Both the position numbers and the translations under genes were made by a program. This document shows, piece by piece, positions 36,508 through 44,872 of a stretch of 64,000 bases of DNA (its first letter is position 1; every line of letters starts with the position of its first letter). Origin of the DNA: CAVWQV01 sp963757115 (GTDB lineage: Bacteria > Pseudomonadota > Alphaproteobacteria > Acetobacterales > Acetobacteraceae). The notes under the pieces were generated by a model, which saw nothing but the letters and a program-made list of their open reading frames with translations, was not told where the DNA came from and ran no database searches. The stretch lies in assembly GCA_963757115.1 (NCBI GenBank), contig CAVWQV010000002.1, positions 46,187 through 110,186 of the forward strand, written 5' to 3'.

Positions 36508-36751
36508 ATGAACGCAATGGACGAGACAATCCGCACCGCTCGACATCACGGCCGAGACATGCCCCATGACTTTCGTTCGCACGCGGCTGGCGCTCGACCG
36601 CATGGCCCCGGGCGAACGATTGCTCGTGTTGCTGCGCGGGGCGGAGCCGCTTGCCAACATCCCGCGCACCGCCCGAGAGCAGGGCCATGCGGTGCTGTCG
36701 ATCGAGTCGGCCGAGAACGGCGTCAGCCGGCTCCTGTTGCAGCGGGGCTGA
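36508..36751 (+). CDS. TusA-like sulfur-carrier family protein (probable frameshift)
   Basis: A TusA/SirA-fold protein. In the main frame the sequence LDITAETCPMTFVRTRLALD carries the conserved CP motif, followed by MAPGERLLVLLRGAEPLANI and PRTAREQGHAVLSIESAENG. That frame has no ATG before the CP motif. MNAMDETIRT in another frame (ATG 36508) is the likely start, with a 1-base indel near 36540; otherwise the first ATG at 36566 would remove the catalytic Cys. The 3' end overlaps the convergent rimI gene by 29 bases. Confidence 0.75.
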
Positions 36752-37187
36752 GCCCGGCACGCAGCAGCAAGGCATCCGAACCGTCCGAGTAGTAGTTCGC
36801 CCGACGGCCGACTTCGAGAAAGCCGGCTGATTCGTAAAGCCGACGCGCCGCGTGGTTCAGAGCGGAGACTTCTAGAAACATCGCCGTCGCGCCCCGCCCG
36901 GCGGCTTCGGCCTTGGCAAACTGCAGGAGCGCGCTCCCGAGACCCTCCCGCCGTGCGGCGGGCACGACACCAAGGGTCAGCACTTCCGCCTCGTCCGACA
37001 CCGCGCGCGCGAGCACCAACCCCGCGCCGGGGCGGAGGAAGCCAAATGCGCCGGGCAGGGTAAGCGTCAGCGCCATCGCGTCCGGGCCCCACGCCTCACG
37101 CTCCCCGAACGCAAACGCATGGACGATCGCCAGCATCGCGGCGTCCACCGGCCGGGCGGGCGCGATGCTCGCGAAGGCGGCTTTCAT
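36723..37187 (-). CDS. rimI: Ribosomal-protein alanine N-acetyltransferase RimI
   Basis: A 154-residue GNAT acetyltransferase from ATG 37187. It has VLTLGVVPAARREGLGSALL (acetyl-CoA motif V-x4-R-x2-G-x-G/A), FLEVSALNHAARRLYESAGF and LEVGRRANYYSDGSDALLLR. RimI acetylates the N-terminus of ribosomal protein S18 and perhaps others. It overlaps the tsaB stop by 4 bases (ATGA), so the pair is translationally coupled. Its 3' end overlaps the convergent TusA-like gene. Confidence 0.93.
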   Translation of the reverse strand: MKAAFASIAPARPVDAAMLAIVHAFAFGEREAWGPDAMALTLTLPGAFGFLRPGAGLVLARAVSDEAEVLTLGVVPAARREGLGSALLQFAKAEAAGRGATAMFLEVSALNHAARRLYESAGFLEVGRRANYYSDGSDALLLRAGLSPAATGAG

Positions 37188-37867
37188 GCCAGGACCGGCG
37201 CCGGCCGCAACCCGCCTGCCGGCGGCGTCGCCTGTGGCGGGTCGATGTAAAGCGGCTGGGCGGCAAGGGGGGCGAGCCGGCCGGCCCGGCGGGCCACCGC
37301 GGCCTCCGCGACCTGCCGCACCTGCGGCAATCGAGCGTCCGTCAGCATGACGTCGTTGTCGCGCGCTGCGAGGCGGGCAGCCACGGCGACCGCCGCGTCG
37401 CCGCCCACGGCGACGCGGGGCGGTGCGGGTGGCAGATCGTCGACGTGGCAGGCCGTAATGCCGCCCTCGCACTCCAGGAACACCCGGCCGCGCCGGCTGT
37501 CGACGGCCGACCAAAAGACGCGGCCTCCGAGATGGGGCAGGGCGAACAGAAGCGCCTCGCCGACCGTCACGCCGATGGGCGGGATACCTGCGGCGAGCGC
37601 GATGCCATGCGCCAGCGATAGCGCCGCGCGGATCCCGGTGAAGCTGCCCGGGCCCACGGTGATCGCCACCAGATCGAGCGAGGAGGCAGCCAGCGCCGCC
37701 TCCGCAAGCACCGCCGCCGTCATGTCGGGCAACTCGGCCGCGGCGCCGTGGCCGGCGTCGCCCAGCCGCGACGCCACAAGCCGGCCATCCAGCACCAAAC
37801 CGACCGAGCAACGCCAAAGTGCCGCGTCGAGGGCCAGGACTCGCACGGCCGCGGCTCTACCGACCAA
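37184..37867 (-). CDS. tsaB: tRNA threonylcarbamoyladenosine biosynthesis protein TsaB
   Basis: A 227-residue ASKHA-fold partner of TsaD in t6A synthesis. Key segments are VRVLALDAALWRCSVGLVLD, AITVGPGSFTGIRAALSLAH and GIPPIGVTVGEALL, then WSAVDSRRGRVFLECEG. Length is normal. ATG 37867 gives MVGRAAAVRVLALD; the V-rich start at residue 9 would be nearer the usual start. It is coupled to rimI. TsaE is at 27030; TsaD is not in the window. Confidence 0.92.
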   Translation of the reverse strand: MVGRAAAVRVLALDAALWRCSVGLVLDGRLVASRLGDAGHGAAAELPDMTAAVLAEAALAASSLDLVAITVGPGSFTGIRAALSLAHGIALAAGIPPIGVTVGEALLFALPHLGGRVFWSAVDSRRGRVFLECEGGITACHVDDLPPAPPRVAVGGDAAVAVAARLAARDNDVMLTDARLPQVRQVAEAAVARRAGRLAPLAAQPLYIDPPQATPPAGGLRPAPVLA

Positions 37868-37891
37868 CCAGATTCGTCTGAAATCGCGGGA

Positions 37892-38326
37892 TCAGGCACG
37901 CATTCGGGTGATGTCAAGCAACACGCTGGCCTCCAGCTCTTTCTCGTCCAAGCGCTGCTTGACCAGGTCTCCGATGCTCACCAGCCCCACCAGCCGCCCA
38001 TCCTCGACCACCGGGAGGTGGCGGATCCGTCGCGTGGTCATCAGGGCGAGGGCGGCGTCCACCCGCTCGTCCATGCGGGTGCTGATGAATGGCGAGGTCA
38101 TCAGCTCGTGTACTTGGTACTCGTAGGCGCGCGGCCCGACGCGGGCTAGGGTATTGACCAGGTCGCGCTCGGAGAAGATCCCGATCGGCTGCATCCGCAG
38201 ATCCTCGACCATGACCGCGCCGATTCGGCGCTCGGCAAGTTTCTTCACCGCAACCGAGACCTTATCGGACGCGTGTACGGTGATGACCTCGCCGCCCTTT
38301 TGGCGCAACACGTCCCTGATGAGCAT
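37892..38326 (-). CDS. CBS-domain protein
   Basis: A 144-residue protein of two CBS domains (a Bateman module): GGEVITVHASDKVSVAVKKL with IGAVMVEDLRMQPIGIFSER, then FISTRMDERVDAALALMTTR with IRHLPVVEDGRLVGLVSIGD. Such proteins bind adenosine nucleotides and often regulate other enzymes. No other domain is attached. It lies between hlyC/corC and tsaB on the same strand, a place where this gene is not usually found in the conserved order, so it may be an insertion. Confidence 0.92.
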   Translation of the reverse strand: MLIRDVLRQKGGEVITVHASDKVSVAVKKLAERRIGAVMVEDLRMQPIGIFSERDLVNTLARVGPRAYEYQVHELMTSPFISTRMDERVDAALALMTTRRIRHLPVVEDGRLVGLVSIGDLVKQRLDEKELEASVLLDITRMRA

Positions 38327-38401
38327 AAATACCTCCTTACCGCTTCAACCTTGCCCTCCACAGATAGTGCGCCGCCGCGGGGCTTGCAGGCGCGCGCCGC
38401 T

Positions 38402-39301
38402 CTATGCCGCGGCTGCCGGCGCCGCACTCGGTTCTGCGGCCGCCCGCCGCACCCGCAGCCGACGGATGCGCCGCCCGTCAGCGTCAAGCACGCGGAACTC
38501 GACCCCGGAGGGGTGACTAACGACCTCGCCGCGTGCCGGCACACGGCCGGCGAGGGTGAACACGAGGCCGCCCACCGTGTCGATGTCGGCCTGCCGCTCC
38601 TCGCTGGTAAGGATCGGCCCGATCCGCTGCTCGAAGGCGTCCACGTCCATTCGGGCGTTGACGTCGAGCGCGCCGTCGGCCCGCTCCGTCACCATCGGCA
38701 CGATCTCGTCGTCGTGCTCGTCGGAGATGTCCCCCACGATGGTTTCGACCAGATCCTCGATCGTCACCAGCCCGTCGATGCCGCCGTACTCGTCGACCAC
38801 CAGGGCGAGATGCATGCGCGCCTGGCGCATCTGCAACAGCAAATCGAGCACCGGCACGTTCGGCGCCACCATCAGGGGGCGGCGTAGCAGGGCCTCGAGC
38901 GAAAACGCCTCCGGGCGTCCGACATAGGCGAACACGTCCTTGATGTGGACCATGCCCACCACCTCGTCGAGCTGCTCGCGGTACACCGGCAGCCGCGAGT
39001 GACCATCAATTCGGATCTGCTGCAGCGCCTGTTCGAGCGTCACGTCGACGCGCATCGCCACGATGTCGGCGCGTGGCACCATCACGTCGTCCGCGGTGGT
39101 TTCGCGCAGCCGGAGCACATTGGCAATCAGCACGCGCTCCTGGCGGTCGAGCTCGGGCATCGCCCCGGGTTCGACGGTGGCGGCGGCCGCTTCCTGCACC
39201 AGCTCGGCGATCGAATCGCGCACGCTCTGCTCGACCCCCCGCCGCCGCAGGATGCCGCGGATACGGCTTAGGATCTGCGACCGCCGGCTCGCCCCGCTCA
39301 T
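38402..39301 (-). CDS. HlyC/CorC-family protein (CBS and transporter-associated domains)
   Basis: 299 residues from ATG 39301. After a helical start (SQILSRIRGILRRRGVEQSV) come two CBS domains (DDVMVPRADIVAMRVDVTLE and LVVDEYGGIDGLVTIEDLVE with TIVGDISDEHDDE), then the C-terminal CorC_HlyC domain (ISTVGG-like DIDTVGGLVFTLAGRVPARG). The family is linked to magnesium/cobalt efflux and membrane integrity. The start ATG overlaps the ybeY stop by 4 bases. There are no membrane helices, as in the soluble CorC type. Confidence 0.92.
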   Translation of the reverse strand: MSGASRRSQILSRIRGILRRRGVEQSVRDSIAELVQEAAAATVEPGAMPELDRQERVLIANVLRLRETTADDVMVPRADIVAMRVDVTLEQALQQIRIDGHSRLPVYREQLDEVVGMVHIKDVFAYVGRPEAFSLEALLRRPLMVAPNVPVLDLLLQMRQARMHLALVVDEYGGIDGLVTIEDLVETIVGDISDEHDDEIVPMVTERADGALDVNARMDVDAFEQRIGPILTSEERQADIDTVGGLVFTLAGRVPARGEVVSHPSGVEFRVLDADGRRIRRLRVRRAAAEPSAAPAAAA

Positions 39302-39756
39302 GTCCGCTTCCACGGGTTCGGCACCCTCAGTCGCCGCAGGATGCGGGCTTCGGCCATCTCCATCCGCCGTGCCTCGCCGGCCCGGGCGTGATCGTGGCCG
39401 CGTAGATGCAGGGCGCCATGCACGACCAGATGCGCCAGGTGATGTCCGACGCGGCGCCGCGCGGCCGCCGCCTCCCGCCGCACCACCCCAAGCGCCAGCA
39501 CGATCGAGCCCGCGTCGCCCGGTATCGACGGCTCGAAGGCAAGCACGTTGGTCGCCTTGTTGCGACCCCGGTATCGGGCGTTGAGCCGCCGGACCGCCCG
39601 GTCGCCAGCGAGCACAACGGCCCCCTCGGCATCGGCGGCGCGCGCTGCCCGCAGGACGACACGCTCGGCATGGGGCACGTGGCGCCGCCAGGCGGGCTCC
39701 TCCACGATCACCGGGAACCCCGCCGCAGCGGGGCCAATACTGTCGCCCGGTTTCAT
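39298..39756 (-). CDS. ybeY: Endoribonuclease YbeY
   Basis: A 152-residue zinc RNase for 16S rRNA 3'-end maturation and ribosome quality control. The signature LVVHGALHLRGHDHARAGEA gives the three zinc-binding His (HGxLHLxGHDH, where the usual Tyr is His), and RLNARYRGRNKATNVLAFEP is the conserved strand-helix block. The usual length is 150-170. It overlaps phoH at its start and hlyC/corC at its end by 4 bases. Confidence 0.95.
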   Translation of the reverse strand: MKPGDSIGPAAAGFPVIVEEPAWRRHVPHAERVVLRAARAADAEGAVVLAGDRAVRRLNARYRGRNKATNVLAFEPSIPGDAGSIVLALGVVRREAAAARRRVGHHLAHLVVHGALHLRGHDHARAGEARRMEMAEARILRRLRVPNPWKRT

Positions 39757-40817
39757 TTGCTGGCGGGTTCCACCTCCGCCTTGCCCGCCTCCGCCTGCTC
39801 GCGGCGGCGTTCCCGGCGCGTATCGCCCTCCGCCGCCGCGCGCTGCTCGTAGGCGTCGACGATCGCCGCCACGAGCGGATGGCGCACCACGTCGCGCTTG
39901 TCGAAGCGCACCACGTGGATGCCCGCGACACCCTCCAGGGTGTCGAGCGCGTCCCGCAGGCCGGACCGCGTGCCGGGCGGCAAATCCACTTGGCTGAGAT
40001 CGCCGGTGATCACCATGCGCGTGCCCTCGCCCATCCGGGTGAGGAACATCTTCATCTGCACCGGCGTCGTGTTCTGCGCTTCATCGAGAATGACGAAGGA
40101 GTGCGCCAGCGTGCGGCCGCGCATGAACGCGAGCGGGGCGACCTCGATTTCGCCGTTCGACAAGCGCCGGATCACCTGTTCGCCCGGCATCATGTCGTTG
40201 AGCGCGTCGTAAAGTGGCCGGAGATAGGGGTCCACCTTCTCCTTCATGTCGCCGGGCAGGAAGCCGAGCCGCTCGCCGGCCTCCACCGCCGGCCGGGACA
40301 GCACGATGCGGTCGACCTTGCCCGCCTGCAGCATGGCCACCGCCTGAGCAACCGCGAGATACGTCTTGCCGGTGCCGGCCGGGCCGATGCCGAACACCAT
40401 CTCACCGGACGAAAGCGCGTCCATGTAGGCCGCTTGGCCCGGGCTGCGCGGCCCGACCGCGCCGCGCCGCGTGCGAATCGCGGGAAGATCCGACAGCGGC
40501 AGCCTCGGATCGGCGTCCGCATCGGCCAAACGGATGGCCGCTTCCACGTCCGCGCGGCCCACCGGCTGCCCTTGCTCGAGCCGACGCCAAAGCCCCTGCA
40601 ACGCGGCTTCCGCTGCCTGGACCCGAGACGTCTCGCCAGCGATCGCTACCCGGTTGCCCCGGCACGACAACCGCACGCCGAGCCCTTGTTCAAGCCGAAC
40701 AAGGTGCCGGTCGTGATCGCCGAGCAGGAGGGGAAGCAGGGTGTTGTCGCTGAACTGGAGAGTGACCGCCTTATTGTCGGGCAAGGCCGCAACCGGGTCG
40801 GGGGAAAGGGATGTCAA
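39753..40817 (-). CDS. phoH: PhoH-like ATPase
   Basis: A 354-residue PhoH/PhoL family ATPase. Near the N-terminus is a KH-like RNA-binding region; then the Walker A IGPAGTGKTYLAVAQAVAML, LSRPAVEAGERLGFLPGDMK, Walker B FVILDEAQNTTPVQMKMFLT and VITGDLSQVDLPPGTRSGL. The C-terminal 40 residues are charged and disordered. The phoH-ybeY pair is functionally linked to RNA processing in many bacteria. It overlaps miaB by 4 bases. Confidence 0.95.
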   Translation of the reverse strand: MTSLSPDPVAALPDNKAVTLQFSDNTLLPLLLGDHDRHLVRLEQGLGVRLSCRGNRVAIAGETSRVQAAEAALQGLWRRLEQGQPVGRADVEAAIRLADADADPRLPLSDLPAIRTRRGAVGPRSPGQAAYMDALSSGEMVFGIGPAGTGKTYLAVAQAVAMLQAGKVDRIVLSRPAVEAGERLGFLPGDMKEKVDPYLRPLYDALNDMMPGEQVIRRLSNGEIEVAPLAFMRGRTLAHSFVILDEAQNTTPVQMKMFLTRMGEGTRMVITGDLSQVDLPPGTRSGLRDALDTLEGVAGIHVVRFDKRDVVRHPLVAAIVDAYEQRAAAEGDTRRERRREQAEAGKAEVEPASK

Positions 40818-42190
40818 GCGCAGGCTCGCTCCTCAATCTGCAGGGTTCCGGAAAGGGAGTTAGGATGGGTGCCGGTGATCTTCACCGGCCGGATCTGGCC
40901 GGTCAGCTCTGCGGGGCCATTGGTATGCACGGCTTGCGCGTGCGGCGAGCGGCCACCGAGCTGGCCCGGGCGACGACCGGGGCCGGTAAACAGCACCGGT
41001 ACGGTTTGCCCGGCACTGCCGGCGTTGAACGCGGTCTGTTGCTCGCGCAGCAGCGCCTGTAGCGCTTGCAGCCGGCGGTCCTTGTCCGCCTCGGCCACTT
41101 GATGCGGCGCGTGGGCGGCAGGCGTTCCCGGGCGCGGTGAATATTTGAAGCTGAACGCCTGGGCGAAGCGCACCTGTTCAACCAGCGCGATCGTCCGCGC
41201 GAAATCCCCCTCCGTTTCGCCGGGATGGCCGACGATGAAATCGGAGGAGAGTGCGATGTCGGGTCGTGCCGCGCGCAGTCGCTCGACCAGACGGAGGTAG
41301 TCCGCCGCCGTGTGCTTGCGGTTCATCGCCGCCAGTACCCGGTCGGAGCCCGACTGCACCGGTAGATGCAGGAATGGCATAAGGGCGGGGACGTGCCGGT
41401 GCGCGTCGATCAGTTCGTCGGCCATGTCGCGCGGGTGAGAGGTCGTGTACCGGATGCGCTGGAGGTCGGGGATGTCGGCCAGCGCGTGGATCAACCGACC
41501 GAAACCCCAATCGCGGCCGTCCAGCCCCTCGCCGTGCCAGGCGTTGACGTTCTGGCCGAGCACCGTGATCTCGCGGGAGCCCTGCTGGACGAGCCGGCGG
41601 GCCTCGGCCAGCACGGCAGTCGCTGGACGGCTCGCCTCCGCACCCCGTGTGTAGGGCACGACGCAGAACGAGCAGAACTTGTCGCATCCCTCCTGGACCG
41701 TGAGGAATGCGCTCACCCCCTGAGGCCGCGCCGCTTCCGGAAGGAAGTCGAACTTCTGCTCTGGCGGAAACTCCGTGTCGATCGCCGTCGCCCCGGCGCG
41801 GGCGGCGCGCGCGACAAGTTCCGGGAGCCGGTGATAGGCCTGCGGGCCGACCACGATGTCGACGAACGGGGCGCGCTCCAGGATCTCCGCGCCTTCCGCC
41901 TGGGCGACGCACCCCGCCACCGCGAGCACCATTTGACCGCCGGCCGCCTCACGCTCCCGCTTCAGCATGCGAAGCCGCCCGAGTCGGGAGAAAAGCTTCT
42001 CGGCCGCCTTGTCCCGAATGTGGCAGGTGTTGAGGACAACCATGTCGGCCGCTTCGGGGGTATCAGCCGGGGCGAACCCCAAGGGAGCGAGCACGTCGGC
42101 CATGCGGCCGCTGTCGTACACGTTCATCTGGCAGCCCCAGGTGATGACGTGCAGGCGCTTCGGCGCTGGGCCGCTCGCCTTCTCCTCCAT
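40814..42190 (-). CDS. miaB: tRNA-2-methylthio-N6-dimethylallyladenosine synthase MiaB
   Basis: A 458-residue radical SAM methylthiotransferase. N-terminal UPF0004 domain: LHVITWGCQMNVYDSGRMAD with Cys-containing NTCHIRDKAAEKLFSRLG and VAGCVAQAEG (three cluster Cys). The radical SAM motif is CDKFCSFCVVPYTRG (CxxxCxxC), then FLHLPVQSGSDRVLAAMNRK. The TRAM domain is the C-terminal 70 residues. It modifies A37 of UNN-reading tRNAs. Complete. Head of the miaB-phoH-ybeY-hlyC overlapping cluster. Confidence 0.96.
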   Translation of the reverse strand: MEEKASGPAPKRLHVITWGCQMNVYDSGRMADVLAPLGFAPADTPEAADMVVLNTCHIRDKAAEKLFSRLGRLRMLKREREAAGGQMVLAVAGCVAQAEGAEILERAPFVDIVVGPQAYHRLPELVARAARAGATAIDTEFPPEQKFDFLPEAARPQGVSAFLTVQEGCDKFCSFCVVPYTRGAEASRPATAVLAEARRLVQQGSREITVLGQNVNAWHGEGLDGRDWGFGRLIHALADIPDLQRIRYTTSHPRDMADELIDAHRHVPALMPFLHLPVQSGSDRVLAAMNRKHTAADYLRLVERLRAARPDIALSSDFIVGHPGETEGDFARTIALVEQVRFAQAFSFKYSPRPGTPAAHAPHQVAEADKDRRLQALQALLREQQTAFNAGSAGQTVPVLFTGPGRRPGQLGGRSPHAQAVHTNGPAELTGQIRPVKITGTHPNSLSGTLQIEERACA

Positions 42191-42412
42191 CTATTGTGTT
42201 CCCCGCGTCATTGCCCATCGCCTCGAACGTGCGGAACCGCGCCAGCACGCAAAGTGCCAGCGACCGGGGGCCGATTGAACGGGTTCGAGCGCAAGGTTGC
42301 CGGGCTGCTCCTGCAATGCGGCCAATCAGACAGAACTGAAGGTAAGTCTGTCAACAACCGGGACCCGGATCGGCTAGAAACCTCAACATTCGAGCGAAAG
42401 GTACTGCGCGGG

Positions 42413-43354
42413 TCAGGCATAGGCCGGTGTTGCGTCCTCCCCCGCTTGCCGGTTCCCTGGGGCGTGGGGCGGGCGATTCTGCCGCAAAGTGGAAGCGCCG
42501 TCGGCCACTGCAGACCAAACTGCCTGGGCCAGCGCCTTGCGGTCGGCGAAGTCGGCCGAGTCGATCGGCGGATGCAGCAGAACCGTCGCGCGAAGCCCAC
42601 GGTATTGCGCCAGACGCCAGAAATGGGACGCGATGTCCATGTCGCCGTACCAAGCGAACAGTGGCCGCGCGGCCCGTCCCGTCGGCAGCCCGCCCAGCCT
42701 GTCGTACACCACGGACACCGGCTGGATGAGCAGCGCGTTCCCGCCTTCGGCCAGTGCGAAGAATGACGAACGGAACGGCAGCACGCGTGAGCCGTCCGAC
42801 GTCGTGCCTTCCGGAAACAGAACGAGGCTATCGCCGTCGGCCAAGCGGCGCTGCAGCACGTCGCGCTCGCGCCCAGTCGCGTGGCGTTGCCGGCTGACGA
42901 ACACGCTCCGGCCGAGCCGCGCAATGGTGCCGACAAGCGGCCAGCCGGTTACATCGTCCTTGGACACGAAGCACGCTTCGAACTGGCCCCCGAGCACCGG
43001 GATGTCCAGCCACGAGGAATGGTTGGAAACAAACACGAGCGGCCGTCCGGCGCAGGTCCGGGAGCCGGCCACCCGCACCTGAAGTCCGATAATGCGGCAG
43101 AACCAATTCCAGTACAACCGCGCAAACCAGACCTTCGGCCGACCGGGCAGCGCCAGACAGACGCCTTGAACGGCCATCGAGAGCAAAGTCCACAACGCTA
43201 CGAGGGCCAGGCGGCGCGTCGCCCGGATCCGGCGCACCGAGCTGCGCCGCTCCCCGCCGAACAATGCGCCTTGCGGCCAGGCGCCGGGGGCTGCCGGGCC
43301 GGCGATCAGGGGGCGAGCGGCCAATCGCCGCAGGCGGCGCGGAGAAGCCTGCAT
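42413..43354 (-). CDS. 1-acylglycerol-3-phosphate acyltransferase (PlsC/OlsA family)
   Basis: A 313-residue membrane-bound acyltransferase. The four family blocks are visible: NHSSWLDIPVLGGQFEACFV (catalytic HxxxxD), GRSVFVSRQRHATGRERDVL, LVLFPEGTTSDGSRVLPFRS (FPEGTTS) and VSVVYDRLGG with a Pro nearby. There is an N-terminal hydrophobic helix (LALVALWTLLSMAVQGVCLA). It makes phosphatidic acid from lysophosphatidic acid, or acylates lyso-ornithine lipid as OlsA does; the olsB-like gene at 34417 makes the latter possible. ATG 43354 may be too long by 40 residues. The 222-bp gap to miaB holds no gene. Confidence 0.92.
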   Translation of the reverse strand: MQASPRRLRRLAARPLIAGPAAPGAWPQGALFGGERRSSVRRIRATRRLALVALWTLLSMAVQGVCLALPGRPKVWFARLYWNWFCRIIGLQVRVAGSRTCAGRPLVFVSNHSSWLDIPVLGGQFEACFVSKDDVTGWPLVGTIARLGRSVFVSRQRHATGRERDVLQRRLADGDSLVLFPEGTTSDGSRVLPFRSSFFALAEGGNALLIQPVSVVYDRLGGLPTGRAARPLFAWYGDMDIASHFWRLAQYRGLRATVLLHPPIDSADFADRKALAQAVWSAVADGASTLRQNRPPHAPGNRQAGEDATPAYA

Positions 43355-43582
43355 CAGCGCGGCATACCGCGGCCGTCCCGCCTGGACAATGAACTGTCCG
43401 TGACCGTTTCCCGGCTTGCGCTCCGGCCCCGCCGCTCATGCATCGGCGGGATCGCTAAGGTCCCGGCGAGGCCCCGACCGCTCAGGCCTCAGCACTCGCT
43501 TCGGGGTCGTGGACGCATCCAGCAAGCTGGCCGGTGAAACCGTAAGCAGGTGCGAGGAGAACGTGCGGGCGCGAGGCTATCG

Positions 43583-43825
43583 TCATTTCCCCTTAGCGAA
43601 TGTGCCATCGAGGATCGCCGGAAAGTCCCCGCGGTTGATGCCGATATCGGCCAACATCCTTGGACTGAGTCGGCTGAGCTCTATCCGCGTGGCTTCCCGC
43701 AGCAGCCATCTCCGAATCCATCTCGGCAGCACGGACCAGGCGCGACCAGCGGGACGGAAAGCGGGTGGTGGTTGGTCTACCGGTGTGGATAAGAAACCGA
43801 ATGCTTCGTCTGTGTAGGCCCACAT
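43583..43825 (-). CDS. DUF1127 small protein
   Basis: An 80-residue protein whose C-terminal half is a DUF1127 domain: LPRWIRRWLLREATRIELSR followed by LSPRMLADIGINRGDFP. Similar proteins take part in RNA turnover and phosphate/carbon responses in Agrobacterium, and are short Arg-rich proteins. The N-terminal 35 residues (MWAYTDEAFGFLSTPVDQPP) fall outside the domain. It stands alone; the 43826-44101 gap upstream holds its promoter and two stem-loops. Confidence 0.85.
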   Translation of the reverse strand: MWAYTDEAFGFLSTPVDQPPPAFRPAGRAWSVLPRWIRRWLLREATRIELSRLSPRMLADIGINRGDFPAILDGTFAKGK

Positions 43826-43971
43826 AGATCATCTCCGATGCGCAGTGGGCGCTCCTCCTGATTGTCTCCGTTGGATTTATGTTGCAGTGCAGCATAGTGG
43901 GTTTCAAGCGAAAAGTTGAGGCAGGCCTCTATCGCTCAGCGATTCCAGGGCTGCACGGGCTTGCCTACCGC

Positions 43972-43997
43972 TGCGGCAGCTTCGGCTGCCGCAGCCT
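43972..43997. terminator. 11-bp stem with TTCG loop
   Basis: GCTGCGGCAGC (43972-43982) and GCTGCCGCAGC (43987-43997) form a perfect 11-bp stem closed by a TTCG tetraloop, one of the most stable RNA hairpins. It is downstream of the pirin gene on the minus strand and so may end that transcript, though no T-run follows. It could also be part of a small RNA. Confidence 0.5.
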
Positions 43998-44014
43998 CGG
44001 CCGATCGCGAAAGG

Positions 44015-44038
44015 CTGCCGCTTAGGCGAGGCAGCCGG
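44015..44038. repeat. 7-bp inverted repeat next to the TTCG hairpin
   Basis: GGCTGCC (44015-44021) and GGCAGCC (44032-44038) flank a 10-nt loop. It is 17 bases from the TTCG hairpin and shares the GCTGCC core, so the two stems could be alternative pairings. Confidence 0.35.
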
Positions 44039-44101
44039 CCGCCTTGACGCCGGCTCCAGGTCTCAAGGCTCCACCTGCCCCGCCGCAGCGGTCCCTGCCG
44101 C

Positions 44102-44803
44102 TCAGGCCGCGACGTCGACCAGCACGAGTTCCGTCTCCTCCGTCGCGGTGATGGTCAGCTCCGATTCGCCAGTGACGGCAGCACCGTCGCGGGCCCCCAC
44201 CGGCGTGCCGTTCACCGCCATGGCACCCCGCGTCGCCACCAGATAACCGCCGCGGCCGGGCAGGAGCGCATGGCGCACCGTTTCGCCGGGCGCCAGGGTG
44301 CCGGCCAGCACGGCGGCGTCGGCGTAGAGCGGCAGCGCGCCGCTCTCCGCATCGGCCGGCCGGCCGCTCGCGAGCACTGCGAGCCCGCGCCCGGTCTTCG
44401 GGAATTGCTGCGCGCCCCAGCCCGGTGCGACCCCGAGCCGGTCAGGCTCGATCCAGATCTGGAACAACCGCGTGGGCGCGTCTTCCAGGTTATACTCGGC
44501 GTGGACGATGCCGGTTCCGGCGTGCATCACCTGCACATCGCCCGCCTCCGTCCGCCCCTCGTTGCCGAGATTGTCGCGGTGCGTGATGGCGCCCTGCCGG
44601 ACATAGGTGACGATCTCCATGTCCCGGTGCGGGTGCGGGTCAAACCCCGCGCCGGGCGCCACCTCGTCGTCGTTCCAGACCAAGAGTCGGCCGAACCCGG
44701 CACGCTGCGGGTCATGATAGCCGCCGAAGCTGAAATGGTGGCGGGCGTTGAGCCACCCGTTGCGGAATCGTCCAAGCCGATCGAACGGCTGCACATTGAT
44801 CAT
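44102..44803 (-). CDS. Pirin family protein
   Basis: A 233-residue bicupin. Metal-binding residues are in FDPHPHRDMEIVTYVRQGAI (HxH), VQVMHAGTGIVHAEYN (His, Glu), and the block PTRLFQIWIEPDRLGVAPGW. Length matches the YhhW quercetinase type. Pirins are often oxidative- or aromatic-stress proteins. It lies 69 bases after marR on the same strand, with a palindrome between them. Confidence 0.92.
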   Translation of the reverse strand: MINVQPFDRLGRFRNGWLNARHHFSFGGYHDPQRAGFGRLLVWNDDEVAPGAGFDPHPHRDMEIVTYVRQGAITHRDNLGNEGRTEAGDVQVMHAGTGIVHAEYNLEDAPTRLFQIWIEPDRLGVAPGWGAQQFPKTGRGLAVLASGRPADAESGALPLYADAAVLAGTLAPGETVRHALLPGRGGYLVATRGAMAVNGTPVGARDGAAVTGESELTITATEETELVLVDVAA

Positions 44804-44829
44804 TGGAGCTCCTGTTCCTGTCCGCCTGA

Positions 44830-44847
44830 TCGTTCGACATCGAACGA
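44830..44847. promoter_or_regulatory. Candidate MarR operator
   Basis: TCGTTCG-ACAT-CGAACGA, a perfect 7-bp inverted repeat with a 4-nt spacer (centre near 44838). It lies between the marR stop (44873) and the pirin start (44803), in the pirin promoter region. Such 18-bp palindromes fit a MarR dimer. Binding by the adjacent MarR is inferred. Confidence 0.65.
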
Positions 44848-44872
44848 ATTGCGCGGGAGTTGGGGCGGAGGA

